In this document: positions 17,942-26,944 of the stretch, in pieces
Position numbering within the stretch: the stretch's first letter is position 1
Layout of the letters: every line of letters begins with the position of its first letter
Assembly: GCF_014202275.1 (NCBI RefSeq)
Contig: NZ_JACHGF010000002.1
Coordinates: 744,001 to 808,000, forward strand
Direction of reading: 5' to 3'
DNA from: Rhabdobacter roseus
GTDB taxonomy: Bacteria; Bacteroidota; Bacteroidia; Cytophagales; Spirosomataceae
DNA: 64,000 nucleotides
Translations under genes and position numbers: made by a program
Notes under the pieces: generated by a model
What the model saw: only the letters and a program-made list of their open reading frames with translations
What the model was told of the DNA's origin: nothing
Database searches by the model: none

Positions 17942-18122
17942 AGGTATGGTTGGTAGGTACTTGATTGAGCGAGAAGAAAGTACCTTTTCGGCAAAGTACC
18001 TTGGTGTTCCTCGCTTCATTACAGAACATAAAGGTACAAAAGTTGAACCCCTTATAAAAAAGAAGTACCTGCTACTGGCTTCGAATGCTTTTGAAAGTCC
18101 CCAGGTACCTTTGCGTAGGTAC
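17942..18122. other. Intergenic cluster of RGTACY words
   Basis: This 180-base gap between miaE and the porin gene carries six RGTACY copies by hand count, near 17957, 17978, 17995, 18064, 18106 and 18118. It should also contain the miaE promoter. The density is far above chance. Confidence 0.6.
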
Positions 18123-20084
18123 CTAGTCAAATAGCGGCCAGCTGAGCCCAAAGCCAAAGGTACGGCGCAGCCCCAGGTAGCCGGGCGTGGTGTAGTAGCC
18201 CGGCCCGAGCAACCCTTCGTTGACATGCGACATTTTCAAAAACACCCGCACGCGCTTGATCCGGAACGTCGCGAAGACATCCGCCACGGCGTATTGATCT
18301 ACCCGGAAATCATTCTGTATATGAAACTGCTGCGTGAGGGGCAGGTAGGCGTCGGCCAGGTAGGCCGATCGGTAGTGGACTGCCACACCCGCCCGTATAA
18401 AAAGTACCTTGGCGTAGGTAAAATCGTAGCTGATCTGGGCGTTGGCGAAGAGAGCCGGAATGCGAAGTACGTCGCTGTTGGAGCTGACCGTGTAGTAGCC
18501 CATGGCGAAGGCGTTCCACTTGTTCTGGCTCCAGCTGAAGGTACCCCCCAGGCGTAGCACACTGAACGAGCCGTTCAGCTGGCGCGGCAGGCCCAGCGTG
18601 TCGTAGTATAGGTAGCGCGTAATGAGCTGGTACTGCAGGGTAGGCTCCAGCTCCAGGTGCCGTACTTTGATGGGGATGGAGCCGTAGAGCGTGTTGGCCC
18701 CAGTAAGTGTAAAATTATTCTCCCAGCGCACATGATTGCTCACGTAGCGCTCCATGAGCAAATCCGGCGACCAGAACGACGTATGGTACCCCGCCCGAAA
18801 CCAGCGCGTAGCCAGCTCGCCCTTCAGCCGGAAATCGCGGCCTATGAGGTGCTCGCCCTCGGCGGTGAGGTGTTGGGTAGAATCTTTGAGGTAGTAGCTC
18901 AGCCACAGCCCCAAAATGACTTTTTCAAAATGGCTGGTCCGGTACCTGCCCTGGACAGAATCCGTGAGGTTGTAGGTACCCTGCATGGAATAGAGCCGGT
19001 TGCGCATGTAGGCGCGGTAGGTAAAGCCCGAGAAAGTACCCTTGATGCCGATCCGGTTTTCGAGCAGCTTGTAATCGACCTGCTGGTAGGTCGCGGAGGT
19101 ACTATCGAAGAGAATGCCCGGATAAATGCCGTTGGTAACGCCCTGAAGCGGCGAGGGATCGGTGTAGCGATTAATGACGCGGCGGTAGTCGAGCGTCTGG
19201 AACAACTGGAAGCCGTTGGCCAGGCGGTACTGGTGGTAGAGGTGGTACACATTGCGGCGCTCCCAGGAGCGGGCCTGGTCGTCGAGCCGGGCGGGGCCTT
19301 CGTAGTTGAACAAATCCAGGCCACCCGCCGCCGTGGAGTCCGGAATGAGCCCGCCCTGCTCTTTCACCTGGTGGTTGAGGTGGCGAAAATGCGCCAGCAA
19401 CGTGTACTTTTTATTGGCAGAAAAATAGTTGGTATGCAGCAGGAAATTCCAATTTTGGGCCAGGTTGGATTCGGAGCCGAGGCTACTGTAGGTACCGTAC
19501 TGCTTGTTGGAGGTGAAGCGTTGCAGCCGAAAGCCCACGTTGAGCCGCGGGTTGACGTTCTGATTAAAACCAAACCGAAGGATATTCTGCCCGCGCCCGC
19601 CGGCAATGTACGTCATGTCGGTGTAGGGAGAGCGGGTGTCGTGGTACTTCACCTCCTCGGGCTGGATGGCGTACGGATCGTAAGCCCGGAAGCCCAGCTG
19701 CGCGCCCACTTCGTCGCGCCCCTGGTAAAATACCGGCCGCGTAGCCGTGCCGAGGTTGCCCAAGTCCACGAGGCGGTTCAGGGCGCGGTCCAGGTAGGTC
19801 CAGCGGTGGAAGTTGTCCAGCAGTGTGTCTACCCGGAAGCGCAGGGAGTCGCGGTTGTTGAGGATGTCTTCTTCGTAGAAGTGCAGGGTCGTCTGGGGGC
19901 CGTAGATCGTCTTGGTGCTGTCGTCCAGCACGGCTCCCCCCATGTTTCCGCCCCCACCCAGGCCGCCCGGTACGCCGGAGGGCATTCGGATGCCGCCGGG
20001 TAGCTGCTGAGCCTGGACCACCGCGACGTTGAGTACATATAGTATTCCAAGAAAAAAAAGGGCCCCGTATTTCGTATTCTTCAT
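18123..20084 (-). CDS. Putative outer-membrane porin (Porin_10 type)
   Basis: A 653-residue protein with a signal peptide (ALFFLGILYVLNVAVVQAQ) and a glycine-rich start of the mature chain. Alternating hydrophobic and aromatic strands follow over the full length, and the C-terminus is GFGLSWPLFD, a typical last beta-strand. Features of the Bacteroidota Porin_10 family include TQTTLHFYEED-like, GFRAYDPYAIQPEEVKYHDT and the FRIKRVRVFLKMSHVNEGL strand near the end. It probably forms a monomeric beta-barrel pore of unknown specificity. It lies 7 bases from lpxK in the same direction, likely one operon. Confidence 0.85.
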   Translation of the reverse strand: MKNTKYGALFFLGILYVLNVAVVQAQQLPGGIRMPSGVPGGLGGGGNMGGAVLDDSTKTIYGPQTTLHFYEEDILNNRDSLRFRVDTLLDNFHRWTYLDRALNRLVDLGNLGTATRPVFYQGRDEVGAQLGFRAYDPYAIQPEEVKYHDTRSPYTDMTYIAGGRGQNILRFGFNQNVNPRLNVGFRLQRFTSNKQYGTYSSLGSESNLAQNWNFLLHTNYFSANKKYTLLAHFRHLNHQVKEQGGLIPDSTAAGGLDLFNYEGPARLDDQARSWERRNVYHLYHQYRLANGFQLFQTLDYRRVINRYTDPSPLQGVTNGIYPGILFDSTSATYQQVDYKLLENRIGIKGTFSGFTYRAYMRNRLYSMQGTYNLTDSVQGRYRTSHFEKVILGLWLSYYLKDSTQHLTAEGEHLIGRDFRLKGELATRWFRAGYHTSFWSPDLLMERYVSNHVRWENNFTLTGANTLYGSIPIKVRHLELEPTLQYQLITRYLYYDTLGLPRQLNGSFSVLRLGGTFSWSQNKWNAFAMGYYTVSSNSDVLRIPALFANAQISYDFTYAKVLFIRAGVAVHYRSAYLADAYLPLTQQFHIQNDFRVDQYAVADVFATFRIKRVRVFLKMSHVNEGLLGPGYYTTPGYLGLRRTFGFGLSWPLFD

Positions 20085-20091
20085 AGCTCGT

Positions 20092-21186
20092 TTAGCGGCG
20101 CGGACGGTCTGGTAGCGAGGGTACTTTTATTACGTTTTGCAGCCATGCGTCGAAGCGCTGGGTGTCGTTCCCAAAATCCGTTTCAATGGGTACATACAGC
20201 CAGTGTGAGCCGAGCCCGGAGGTACTTTCCCCTTCCCGCAGTTTGACCATGTCCTTTTCCGTTGTGAGCACAAAAGTATCGCTTTTTACGTACTTACGAA
20301 GCCTCTCCTTGTCCGGCGCGCTGTAATTGTGATGATCGGGAAAAATCAACTCCTCTATAACGGAAAATCGCGCGCGGGCGTATTGCAAAAAAGGCTCCGG
20401 CTGCGCAATGCCCGCCACCACCACCACCGAGGGTACTTTGGCAGGTACCTCACCCGCCAGCGTGCGCGGCTCCGCGTACGTTACCGACGAAAAAAAAACG
20501 GGGGTACCTGGCGAGGTATACTGGCTGATTTTTTCTTTGATCATTTCTTGCTCAGCCTCTGACAAAGTACCTGGGCACTTGGTCACCACCACGGCGTCGG
20601 CCCGGCGGGCTCCACCCCGGGTTTCGCGCAGGCGGCCGGTAGGAAAGGGCTCGTCTTCGTAAAAAGGCCGCCGGTAGTCCGACAGCAGGATAGTCACGTC
20701 GGTTTGCAGGGCCCGGTGCTGGTAGGCGTCGTCGAGCAGCAGCAGGTTGAGTGCCGGAAAAAGCGCGTGCAGGCGCTGGGCGCCGAGCAGGCGGTCTTCG
20801 CAGACGGCCACTTGTACTTTTTCACCAAATTTCAGGTAATATTGCAGGGGTTCGTCGCCCAGCTCACGGGCTGTGGAGGTGGCATCGGCCAACCGAAAAC
20901 CCCGGGTGGCGCGGCCGTAGCCCCGGCTCAGGGTAGCCAGCCGGTGGGTGTGGGCGTAGCGCCGGATGAGGTACTCCACCATCGGGGTTTTGCCGGTACC
21001 ACCCACGGTGAGGTTGCCCACGCCCACGCTAAACAGCGGCGCGCGCTCCGACCGCATCCAACCCGCTTCGTACAGGGCATTCCTAGCCAGGGTAACGAGC
21101 CCATACAGCCCGGACAAGGGCCAGAAAAACGACCTAATTCCGCGCCGGATACTTAACGATTTCGCAGTATTTCGTATAAATTTCAT
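20092..21186 (-). CDS. lpxK: Tetraacyldisaccharide 4'-kinase
   Basis: The ATG at 21186 gives 364 residues (a TTG seven codons upstream also fits). LpxK phosphorylates the lipid A precursor at the inner membrane. The N-terminal hydrophobic helix (WPLSGLYGLVTLARNALYEAG) is followed by VGNLTVGGTGKTPMVEYL (P-loop), ATLSRGYGR, LLLDDAYQHRAL and LTTEKDMVKL, the order found in LpxK. This shows the organism makes lipid A. It is divergent from menC with a 39-base gap, so promoters must overlap coding ends. Confidence 0.94.
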   Translation of the reverse strand: MKFIRNTAKSLSIRRGIRSFFWPLSGLYGLVTLARNALYEAGWMRSERAPLFSVGVGNLTVGGTGKTPMVEYLIRRYAHTHRLATLSRGYGRATRGFRLADATSTARELGDEPLQYYLKFGEKVQVAVCEDRLLGAQRLHALFPALNLLLLDDAYQHRALQTDVTILLSDYRRPFYEDEPFPTGRLRETRGGARRADAVVVTKCPGTLSEAEQEMIKEKISQYTSPGTPVFFSSVTYAEPRTLAGEVPAKVPSVVVVAGIAQPEPFLQYARARFSVIEELIFPDHHNYSAPDKERLRKYVKSDTFVLTTEKDMVKLREGESTSGLGSHWLYVPIETDFGNDTQRFDAWLQNVIKVPSLPDRPRR

Positions 21187-21225
21187 ATACTTGAAGTTCG
21201 TTTCCAATCTGACAACCCGCCCCGT

Positions 21226-22329
21226 ATGGCCTTGAAAATTGAGTATCAGCCCTATACCTTACACTTTACATTTGAAGCAGGTACTTCCCGTGGTGTTTTG
21301 ACTCAAAAAACTTCCTGGCTCCTACGCATTACCGACGAAGAACAACCCGGCATTCAGGGACTGGGTGAGTGCGGCCCGCTGAGCGGCCTCAGCGTGGACG
21401 CCATCCCGGATTTTGAACTACAGCTGGTGGCGGTTTGTCAATTGTTCAATAGCTTCGACCTGGAAGTTTTTCCTTTCAACCTACCCATCATTCTGCAGCA
21501 GGTCATCCCGGCGCACCTGCCCTCGGTTCGGTTCGGGGTGGAAATGGCGCTGCTCGACTTCATGAACGGCGGCCACAAAGTACCTTATCCCAACGCATTT
21601 TCCAAAGGTGAAAAACCGCTCCCGATCAATGGCCTGATCTGGATGGGTAGCCCGGACTTCATGACGGGGCAGATTGAGCAAAAACTGGCCGAAGGCTACA
21701 CTACCCTCAAATTGAAGATAGGTGCCCTGGACTTTGAGGCCGAATGTACCCTTCTCGAGTCGCTGCGCAAGCGCTATTCGGCGAGCCAACTGACCCTTCG
21801 GCTGGACGCCAACGGGGCTTTTGACCCGGACGAAGCGCCCCAAAAGCTAGAACGCCTGGCGCAGTACGAGCTGCACTCCATCGAGCAGCCCATCCAGGCC
21901 GGCCAAACGGACCGCCTCGCCAAGTTGGTGCAAAGTACCCCCGTGCCCATTGCCCTGGACGAAGAGCTGATCGGGAAGTTTGACTACATGGAAAAATTCA
22001 ACCTGCTGAAAAAAGTCCATGCGCCGTACATCATCCTGAAGCCTACCCTGCTGGGTGGTTTTCAGCACTGCCTCGAGTGGATCGAAATTGCCCAGCGGCT
22101 GTCCATCGGCTGGTGGATCACCTCGGCGCTGGAGTCCAACCTCGGCCTCAACGCCATTGCCCAATTCACCGCTCAGCAAGATCCCCAACTACCCCAGGGA
22201 CTGGGTACGGGCCAACTCTACGAAAACAATTTTGCTTCCCCCCTGCATACCGCCCAGGGGTACCTGCACTACGCCCCCGCTGTCGCCTGGGACCTCTCGG
22301 CCCTGGAAAGTACCTGGATCAGCGTGTAG
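21226..22329 (+). CDS. menC: o-Succinylbenzoate synthase (enolase superfamily)
   Basis: A 367-residue enolase-superfamily protein. The conserved catalytic residues sit in TTLKLKIGALDFE (KxK), LRLDANGAF (metal Asp), SIEQPI (metal Glu), IALDEEL (metal Asp/Glu) and IILKPTLLGGF (Lys base). The IxLKPxLLGG signature and WWITSALESNLGLNAIAQ point to MenC, which dehydrates SHCHC to o-succinylbenzoate in menaquinone synthesis. A dipeptide epimerase or muconate enzyme is less likely. Confidence 0.88.
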   Translation: MALKIEYQPYTLHFTFEAGTSRGVLTQKTSWLLRITDEEQPGIQGLGECGPLSGLSVDAIPDFELQLVAVCQLFNSFDLEVFPFNLPIILQQVIPAHLPSVRFGVEMALLDFMNGGHKVPYPNAFSKGEKPLPINGLIWMGSPDFMTGQIEQKLAEGYTTLKLKIGALDFEAECTLLESLRKRYSASQLTLRLDANGAFDPDEAPQKLERLAQYELHSIEQPIQAGQTDRLAKLVQSTPVPIALDEELIGKFDYMEKFNLLKKVHAPYIILKPTLLGGFQHCLEWIEIAQRLSIGWWITSALESNLGLNAIAQFTAQQDPQLPQGLGTGQLYENNFASPLHTAQGYLHYAPAVAWDLSALESTWISV

Positions 22330-22356
22330 GTACCTGGTGTTTTTTTCAAAAGTACC

Positions 22357-23271
22357 TTAGGCCCAGGCCACGCCCTTGCGCAGCCAGGCCAGCGTGTCGG
22401 CTTCGGGCGAGTGGGGCTCCGGCTGGTGGTCATAGGCCCACTGCGCCTGGGGCGGCAGGCTCATCAGGATGGACTCGGTACGGCCGTTGGTTTCCAGGCC
22501 AAACTTGGTACCCCGGTCCCACACCAGGTTAAACTCCACGTAGCGGCCCCGCCGCAGGTACTGCCAGTTTTTTTCACGCTCGCCGTAGGGCTCGTCGCGG
22601 TACTTCTGCATCAGCTGCGTGTAGGTAGGAGCAAAGCTTTCTCCTACTTCTTGTACAAAAGCAAAAAGGGCTTCCTTGGTTGGTTGGGCCGGGTTGTCGG
22701 GAGTGGCAGGTTTGAGGTAGTCGAAAAAAATACCGCCCACGCCCCGCGTTTCCTGGCGGTGCGGAATGAAGAAATAATCGTCGGCCCAGGTCTTGAATTG
22801 GGGGTAATAGTCGGGATGGTGGCGGTCGCAGGCGGCCTTCAGCTGCGCGTGAAACCAGCGGGCGTCTTGCTCCACCACGTAGTGCGGCGTGAGGTCAATC
22901 CCCCCCCCAAACCAACAGGTACCGTTGCTGAGCTCAAAGTACCTTACGTTCATGTGAATGATGGGTACCCGCGGGCTGTGCGGGTGCATCACGATAGAAA
23001 CGCCCGTAGCAAAAAAATGGACGTCGTCGGTATCCGCCAGTGCCATTTGCTGGCGCAAGCGCGGATGTACCTCGCCCCGCACGCCCGAAAAGTTCACGCC
23101 GCCTTTCTCGATCACGGCACCGTTCTGGATCAGTCGGGTGCGGCCGCCCCCGCCGGAGTGGTGCGTCCAGGCGTCTTCCCGGAAGGTACCTATACCGTCT
23201 TCGGCTTCCAGCGCCCGGCAAATAGTATCTTGTAATTTCTTAAAATAGGCTTCAATGGTCAATGCATCCAT
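22357..23271 (-). CDS. hemF: Oxygen-dependent coproporphyrinogen III oxidase
   Basis: A 304-residue protein of normal HemF length. It converts coproporphyrinogen III to protoporphyrinogen IX using O2. Diagnostic stretches are HHSGGGGRTRLIQNGAVIEK, VNFSGVRGEVHP, CWFGGGIDLTPHYV, ETRGVGGIFFDYL and FNLVWDRGTKFGLET near the C-terminus. It converges on menC with a 27-base gap that holds two inverted RGTACY words and a T-tract. Confidence 0.96.
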   Translation of the reverse strand: MDALTIEAYFKKLQDTICRALEAEDGIGTFREDAWTHHSGGGGRTRLIQNGAVIEKGGVNFSGVRGEVHPRLRQQMALADTDDVHFFATGVSIVMHPHSPRVPIIHMNVRYFELSNGTCWFGGGIDLTPHYVVEQDARWFHAQLKAACDRHHPDYYPQFKTWADDYFFIPHRQETRGVGGIFFDYLKPATPDNPAQPTKEALFAFVQEVGESFAPTYTQLMQKYRDEPYGEREKNWQYLRRGRYVEFNLVWDRGTKFGLETNGRTESILMSLPPQAQWAYDHQPEPHSPEADTLAWLRKGVAWA

Positions 23272-23448
23272 GCGGCAAAATGAATTGGTAAGCGAGTGGC
23301 AAATCTACGAGGAATAAAAACAGGATGCTTGAAATCGTAGTTTATGCTAGGATAAGCGCTTTAATCCTACCCGGCGTGGGAACAAAAGATCCTTAGCCGA
23401 CTACGTACCCGGTGGGTACTTGAAGTACCCGCCACCAATGACCGATTC

Positions 23449-24855
23449 ATGACCACAAGCTCAACTAAGACCCAACACTACCGGGCGATCATCCTGGGAG
23501 CCGGACAGGCCGGCAAACCTCTGGCGCTGGCGTTGGCCGAAGCCGGCTGGAAAACCGCCTTGGTGGAGCGTAAGTACCTGGGAGGTACCTGTATCAACTA
23601 CGGCTGCACGCCCACCAAAACCCTGATTGCCTCGGCGGAAGTGGCGCAGCTGGCGCGGCGCGCGGCCGAGTACGGTGTCCGCACCGGCCCGGTGGAGGTA
23701 GACTACCAAGCCGTCAAGCGGCGAAAAGATGAGCTGGTGGCGCAGTTCCGTAAGGGCGTGGAAGAAAGCCTGGAAGCCGCCGAAAACCTGACCATCATCC
23801 GGGGCGAAGCGTCTTTTATGGGTCCCAAGCAGATCGAAGTACAAAGGCCGGAGCAAGGTACCTTGTCGCTCTCCGCCGACTGCCTGTTTATCGACTGCGG
23901 CACCAGCCCCGCTGCCCCCGCCCTGGACGGCCTCGACACCGTAGCGTGGCTTACCTCTACTTCCGTCATGGAGCTGGACGAGCTCCCCGAGCACCTGCTG
24001 ATCTTGGGTGGCGGGTACATTGGCCTGGAGTTCGGGCAGCTGTTCCGGCGGCTGGGTAGCCGGGTGACGATCATCCAAAAAGGCCCGCAACTCCTGGAAA
24101 ACGAAGATGCGGACGTAGCCGACTGCCTGGCGGACATCCTGCAAGAAGAGGGCATCGACCTGCTGCTTAATACTCAGGCCAAACGCGTGCAGCGTAGCGA
24201 ATCAGGCCAGGTGGTACTTCATCTTTCGCAGGACGGTCAGACCCGGCAACGGACGGGCAGCCACCTGCTCGTAGCGACGGGAAGTACCCCCAACACGGCG
24301 GCGCTCCGCCTGGCCGAGGCGGGCATTGAGGTAGACGAAAAAGGGTACATCAACGTCAATGACCAATTGGAAACGACCCAACCCGGCGTATACGCCCTGG
24401 GCGACATCAAAGGTGGCCCGGCCTTTACGCATATTTCGTACGACGACTACCGCGTGGTGAGTCAGCATTTGCTTAAAAAAGGCCCGGCCACGATAAAAGA
24501 CCGACAGGTACCTTATACGGTATTTACCGACCCGCAGCTGGGGCGGGTGGGCCTGAGCGAAAAGGAAGCCCGTGACCGGAAGCTGAACATCCTGCTGGCC
24601 CGCCTGCCCGTAAAAAGCGTGGCCCGCGCGCTGGAAACCAGCCGTACGGCTGGCCTGATGAAGGTAGTGATCGACGCCGACTCGGAGCAAATACTCGGGG
24701 CGGCCATCCTGGGAGCCGAGGGCGGGGAAATCATGTCCATGATCCAGATCGCCATGCTGGGGCAGCTCCCCTACTCCCGCCTGCGGGATGCCGTGCTGGC
24801 CCACCCAACCTGGGCCGAATCCCTCAATACGCTTTTCACAAGCCTGGAAAATTAA
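23449..24855 (+). CDS. Mercuric reductase-like FAD disulfide oxidoreductase
   Basis: A 468-residue class I pyridine nucleotide-disulfide oxidoreductase. FAD binding is seen in AIILGAGQAGKPLALALAEAG, the redox-active CxxxxC in GGTCINYGCTPTKTL, NAD(P)H binding in LLILGGGYIGLEFGQLF, and the second FAD motif in GVYALGDIKGGPAFTHIS. HPTWAE near the C-terminus carries the catalytic His-Glu pair. It lacks the C-terminal vicinal Cys pair and the metal-binding domain of true MerA, so mercury reduction is not supported; the natural disulfide or quinone substrate is unknown. GH15 starts 24 bases downstream. Confidence 0.88.
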   Translation: MTTSSTKTQHYRAIILGAGQAGKPLALALAEAGWKTALVERKYLGGTCINYGCTPTKTLIASAEVAQLARRAAEYGVRTGPVEVDYQAVKRRKDELVAQFRKGVEESLEAAENLTIIRGEASFMGPKQIEVQRPEQGTLSLSADCLFIDCGTSPAAPALDGLDTVAWLTSTSVMELDELPEHLLILGGGYIGLEFGQLFRRLGSRVTIIQKGPQLLENEDADVADCLADILQEEGIDLLLNTQAKRVQRSESGQVVLHLSQDGQTRQRTGSHLLVATGSTPNTAALRLAEAGIEVDEKGYINVNDQLETTQPGVYALGDIKGGPAFTHISYDDYRVVSQHLLKKGPATIKDRQVPYTVFTDPQLGRVGLSEKEARDRKLNILLARLPVKSVARALETSRTAGLMKVVIDADSEQILGAAILGAEGGEIMSMIQIAMLGQLPYSRLRDAVLAHPTWAESLNTLFTSLEN

Positions 24856-24878
24856 TTCACTTCATCCATGAACGCCGT

Positions 24879-26666
24879 ATGCATCAGGTAAAAGATACCC
24901 ATTCAACCCCAAAAAACGAACTCGAAAGTACCCCCGCCATTGACCTCCGAACGTTGGCCGTCGTGGGCGACCAACGTACCTGCGCCTTGATTACGCAGGC
25001 GGGCGAGGTAGTTTGGTATTGTCCCACGAAGTTTGACAACCCATCGTTATTTGGCAAGCTCATTGGCGGCGAAGCGGCCGGGGCGTGGTACTTTTCGGCT
25101 CCCGATATGGTTTTCCAATCCCGCAAGTACCTGGGGGAGTCGGCCCTGCTCGAATCTACCTACGCGATCGACGGCGCTTCCTTTTGCGTACGCGACTGGA
25201 TGCCGTTCATGGAAGAACCCGTCTTTGGGCTCATTCGGGAATTTTTCGCGCCCCCGCAGGACCTGACGGTGATGTTACGGGCCGCCCCGGATTACGGCCG
25301 GGCTGAGCCCGACTTTCAGGAGTACGATGACTACGTTCGGATTGGTGACGTAGGGTACTTTTACGCCTCGCATCCCTGGCACATCCACGGCGACTGTATC
25401 ACGGTCACGATCCCGAAGGGGGAAAACGGCTACACCCTGCTCATGGACACCATGCTGATCGACGCCCTGAAAAATAAGATCGGTACCTGGTACAAGCACA
25501 GCCTGGAGCGCTGGGAAGATCTGGCCTCGCACATTCACTTTGAAGGCCCTTACCAGGAGCTGGTCAAAGATTCCATCCGGGCCATCCGGCTCATGAGCTA
25601 TGCCCCTACGGGGGGCATCATCGCCGCTGCTACTACTTCCCTGCCCGAAGTACCCGGCGGCGAGCGCAACTACGACTACCGCTACGTGTGGCTGCGCGAC
25701 GCCGGCATGATCGTGTCGGCGCTGATCTGGGCAGGTAGCGAGGGTACCGAAGAGCGAAGGTACCTCAGCTACATTTGTGACACGGCCCACCAGGTACCCA
25801 ATTACTACCTGAAGCCCCTGTTTTCGGTGTCGCAAACTGAGGTACCCGGCGAAACCTACCTCGACTGGCCCGGCTACCTTGGCAGCCGCCCCGTGCGCGT
25901 GGGCAACGACGCCAACGACCAGCTACAGCTCGACTCCCTGGGTAACGTGCTGCTGGCGGCCGAGCTGATTTTTGACGCCTACGACACCCGCGAGCACTGG
26001 GCCATCTGCGAGCAGATCGCCGATTTTTTGTGCGAAAACTGGCAGGAAGCCGACCACGGCCTGTGGGAAGAAACCCAGCAGCACCACTATACCTGCGGCA
26101 AGGTGCTGGTGGCCGTCACTCTTGAAGCCATGACCAAGTACCAGGAAGACCCGGCCAAGCAGGAGAAATGGCGGCAAACGGCCCGGCAGGTACGCGAGTA
26201 CATCGACACCCACTGCCTCACCAGCGACGGGGCCTACGCCGTATACGCCGGTAGCGAAGACGTAGACATATCAGCCGCGCTATTTCCGGTATGGTCGTAT
26301 ACGGAGGCGCTGGCCGACCCGATGGTGAAAACCATGGAGCGCATCGAGCAAGACTACTGCCGCGAAAACCTGTACTGGCGGCACCTGGTGGATGTCGATT
26401 CCGCGCAGGAGGGGGCTTTTCTGGCCAGTACCTTTTGGGTGGCGCAATACTACGTCCGGGCCCAAAAGTACCCCAAAGCCGAAGCCATCATCGAAGCCGC
26501 CCTCCAGTACACCACCGACCTGGGCTTTTTTGCCGAGGAGGTGGATCTGGACCACCGCCGCATGATGGGAAACATTCCACAAAGCTTTGTGCACGCGGCC
26601 TTCATTGACGCCGTGGTGGACCTGCGAAATGCCTACGCCAAGGAGTCGTTGGAAAGCCCGAATTAA
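24879..26666 (+). CDS. Glycoside hydrolase family 15 protein (glucoamylase/trehalase-like)
   Basis: A 595-residue protein without a signal peptide, so probably cytoplasmic. It has an N-terminal beta-sandwich (DLRTLAVVGDQRTCALITQAG, WYCPTKFDNPSLFGKLIGG) and a C-terminal (alpha/alpha)6 toroid. Conserved catalytic-region stretches are GGERNYDYRYVWLRDAGMIV with the general-acid loop nearby, and FFAEEVDLDHRRMMGNIPQS carrying the general-base Glu. Bacterial two-domain GH15 enzymes hydrolyse alpha-glucans or trehalose; which one cannot be told from sequence. It follows the oxidoreductase closely. Confidence 0.9.
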   Translation: MHQVKDTHSTPKNELESTPAIDLRTLAVVGDQRTCALITQAGEVVWYCPTKFDNPSLFGKLIGGEAAGAWYFSAPDMVFQSRKYLGESALLESTYAIDGASFCVRDWMPFMEEPVFGLIREFFAPPQDLTVMLRAAPDYGRAEPDFQEYDDYVRIGDVGYFYASHPWHIHGDCITVTIPKGENGYTLLMDTMLIDALKNKIGTWYKHSLERWEDLASHIHFEGPYQELVKDSIRAIRLMSYAPTGGIIAAATTSLPEVPGGERNYDYRYVWLRDAGMIVSALIWAGSEGTEERRYLSYICDTAHQVPNYYLKPLFSVSQTEVPGETYLDWPGYLGSRPVRVGNDANDQLQLDSLGNVLLAAELIFDAYDTREHWAICEQIADFLCENWQEADHGLWEETQQHHYTCGKVLVAVTLEAMTKYQEDPAKQEKWRQTARQVREYIDTHCLTSDGAYAVYAGSEDVDISAALFPVWSYTEALADPMVKTMERIEQDYCRENLYWRHLVDVDSAQEGAFLASTFWVAQYYVRAQKYPKAEAIIEAALQYTTDLGFFAEEVDLDHRRMMGNIPQSFVHAAFIDAVVDLRNAYAKESLESPN

Positions 26667-26944
26667 ATATTTTAACCGATGACCCTATTTTAGGCACTTA
26701 ATTTATTTTTTGGCTGTTTGTGATCTTGGCTTTGTGATGGAGAATTCATTCCGGCTTAATTTGCCAGGGCCAAAGCTTGAGTTGGCACTTCGCATCGGGG
26801 CCTGGTATGTTTCCGATAAGTCAATAGGTAGAAAAATAGTTTTTTAGGGAATCAGCGCGTTACAAGGTATTTTTAAAAAATGAAACAACGTTTTAATTAA
26901 GTGATCAAAACTAAACTACACGACTCAGAATAGCGCCATTTTCC
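26667..26944. other. Intergenic region upstream of the export operon
   Basis: About 278 AT-rich bases separate the GH15 gene from the ABC transporter gene. It should contain the operon promoter; I see no exact consensus pair and no hairpin terminator strong enough to name. Confidence 0.4.

Noticed and set aside
18657-20003. Plus-strand frame of 448 codons
   Set aside because: It is antisense to the porin gene; its Val/Gly/Gln-rich composition is typical of antisense GC-rich coding sequence.
22411-23235. Plus-strand frame of 274 codons
   Set aside because: It is antisense to hemF, which is unmistakable.
23449-24855. Mercuric reductase call
   Set aside because: The C-terminal Cys pair and N-terminal metal-binding domain of MerA are missing, so only the general oxidoreductase family is claimed.
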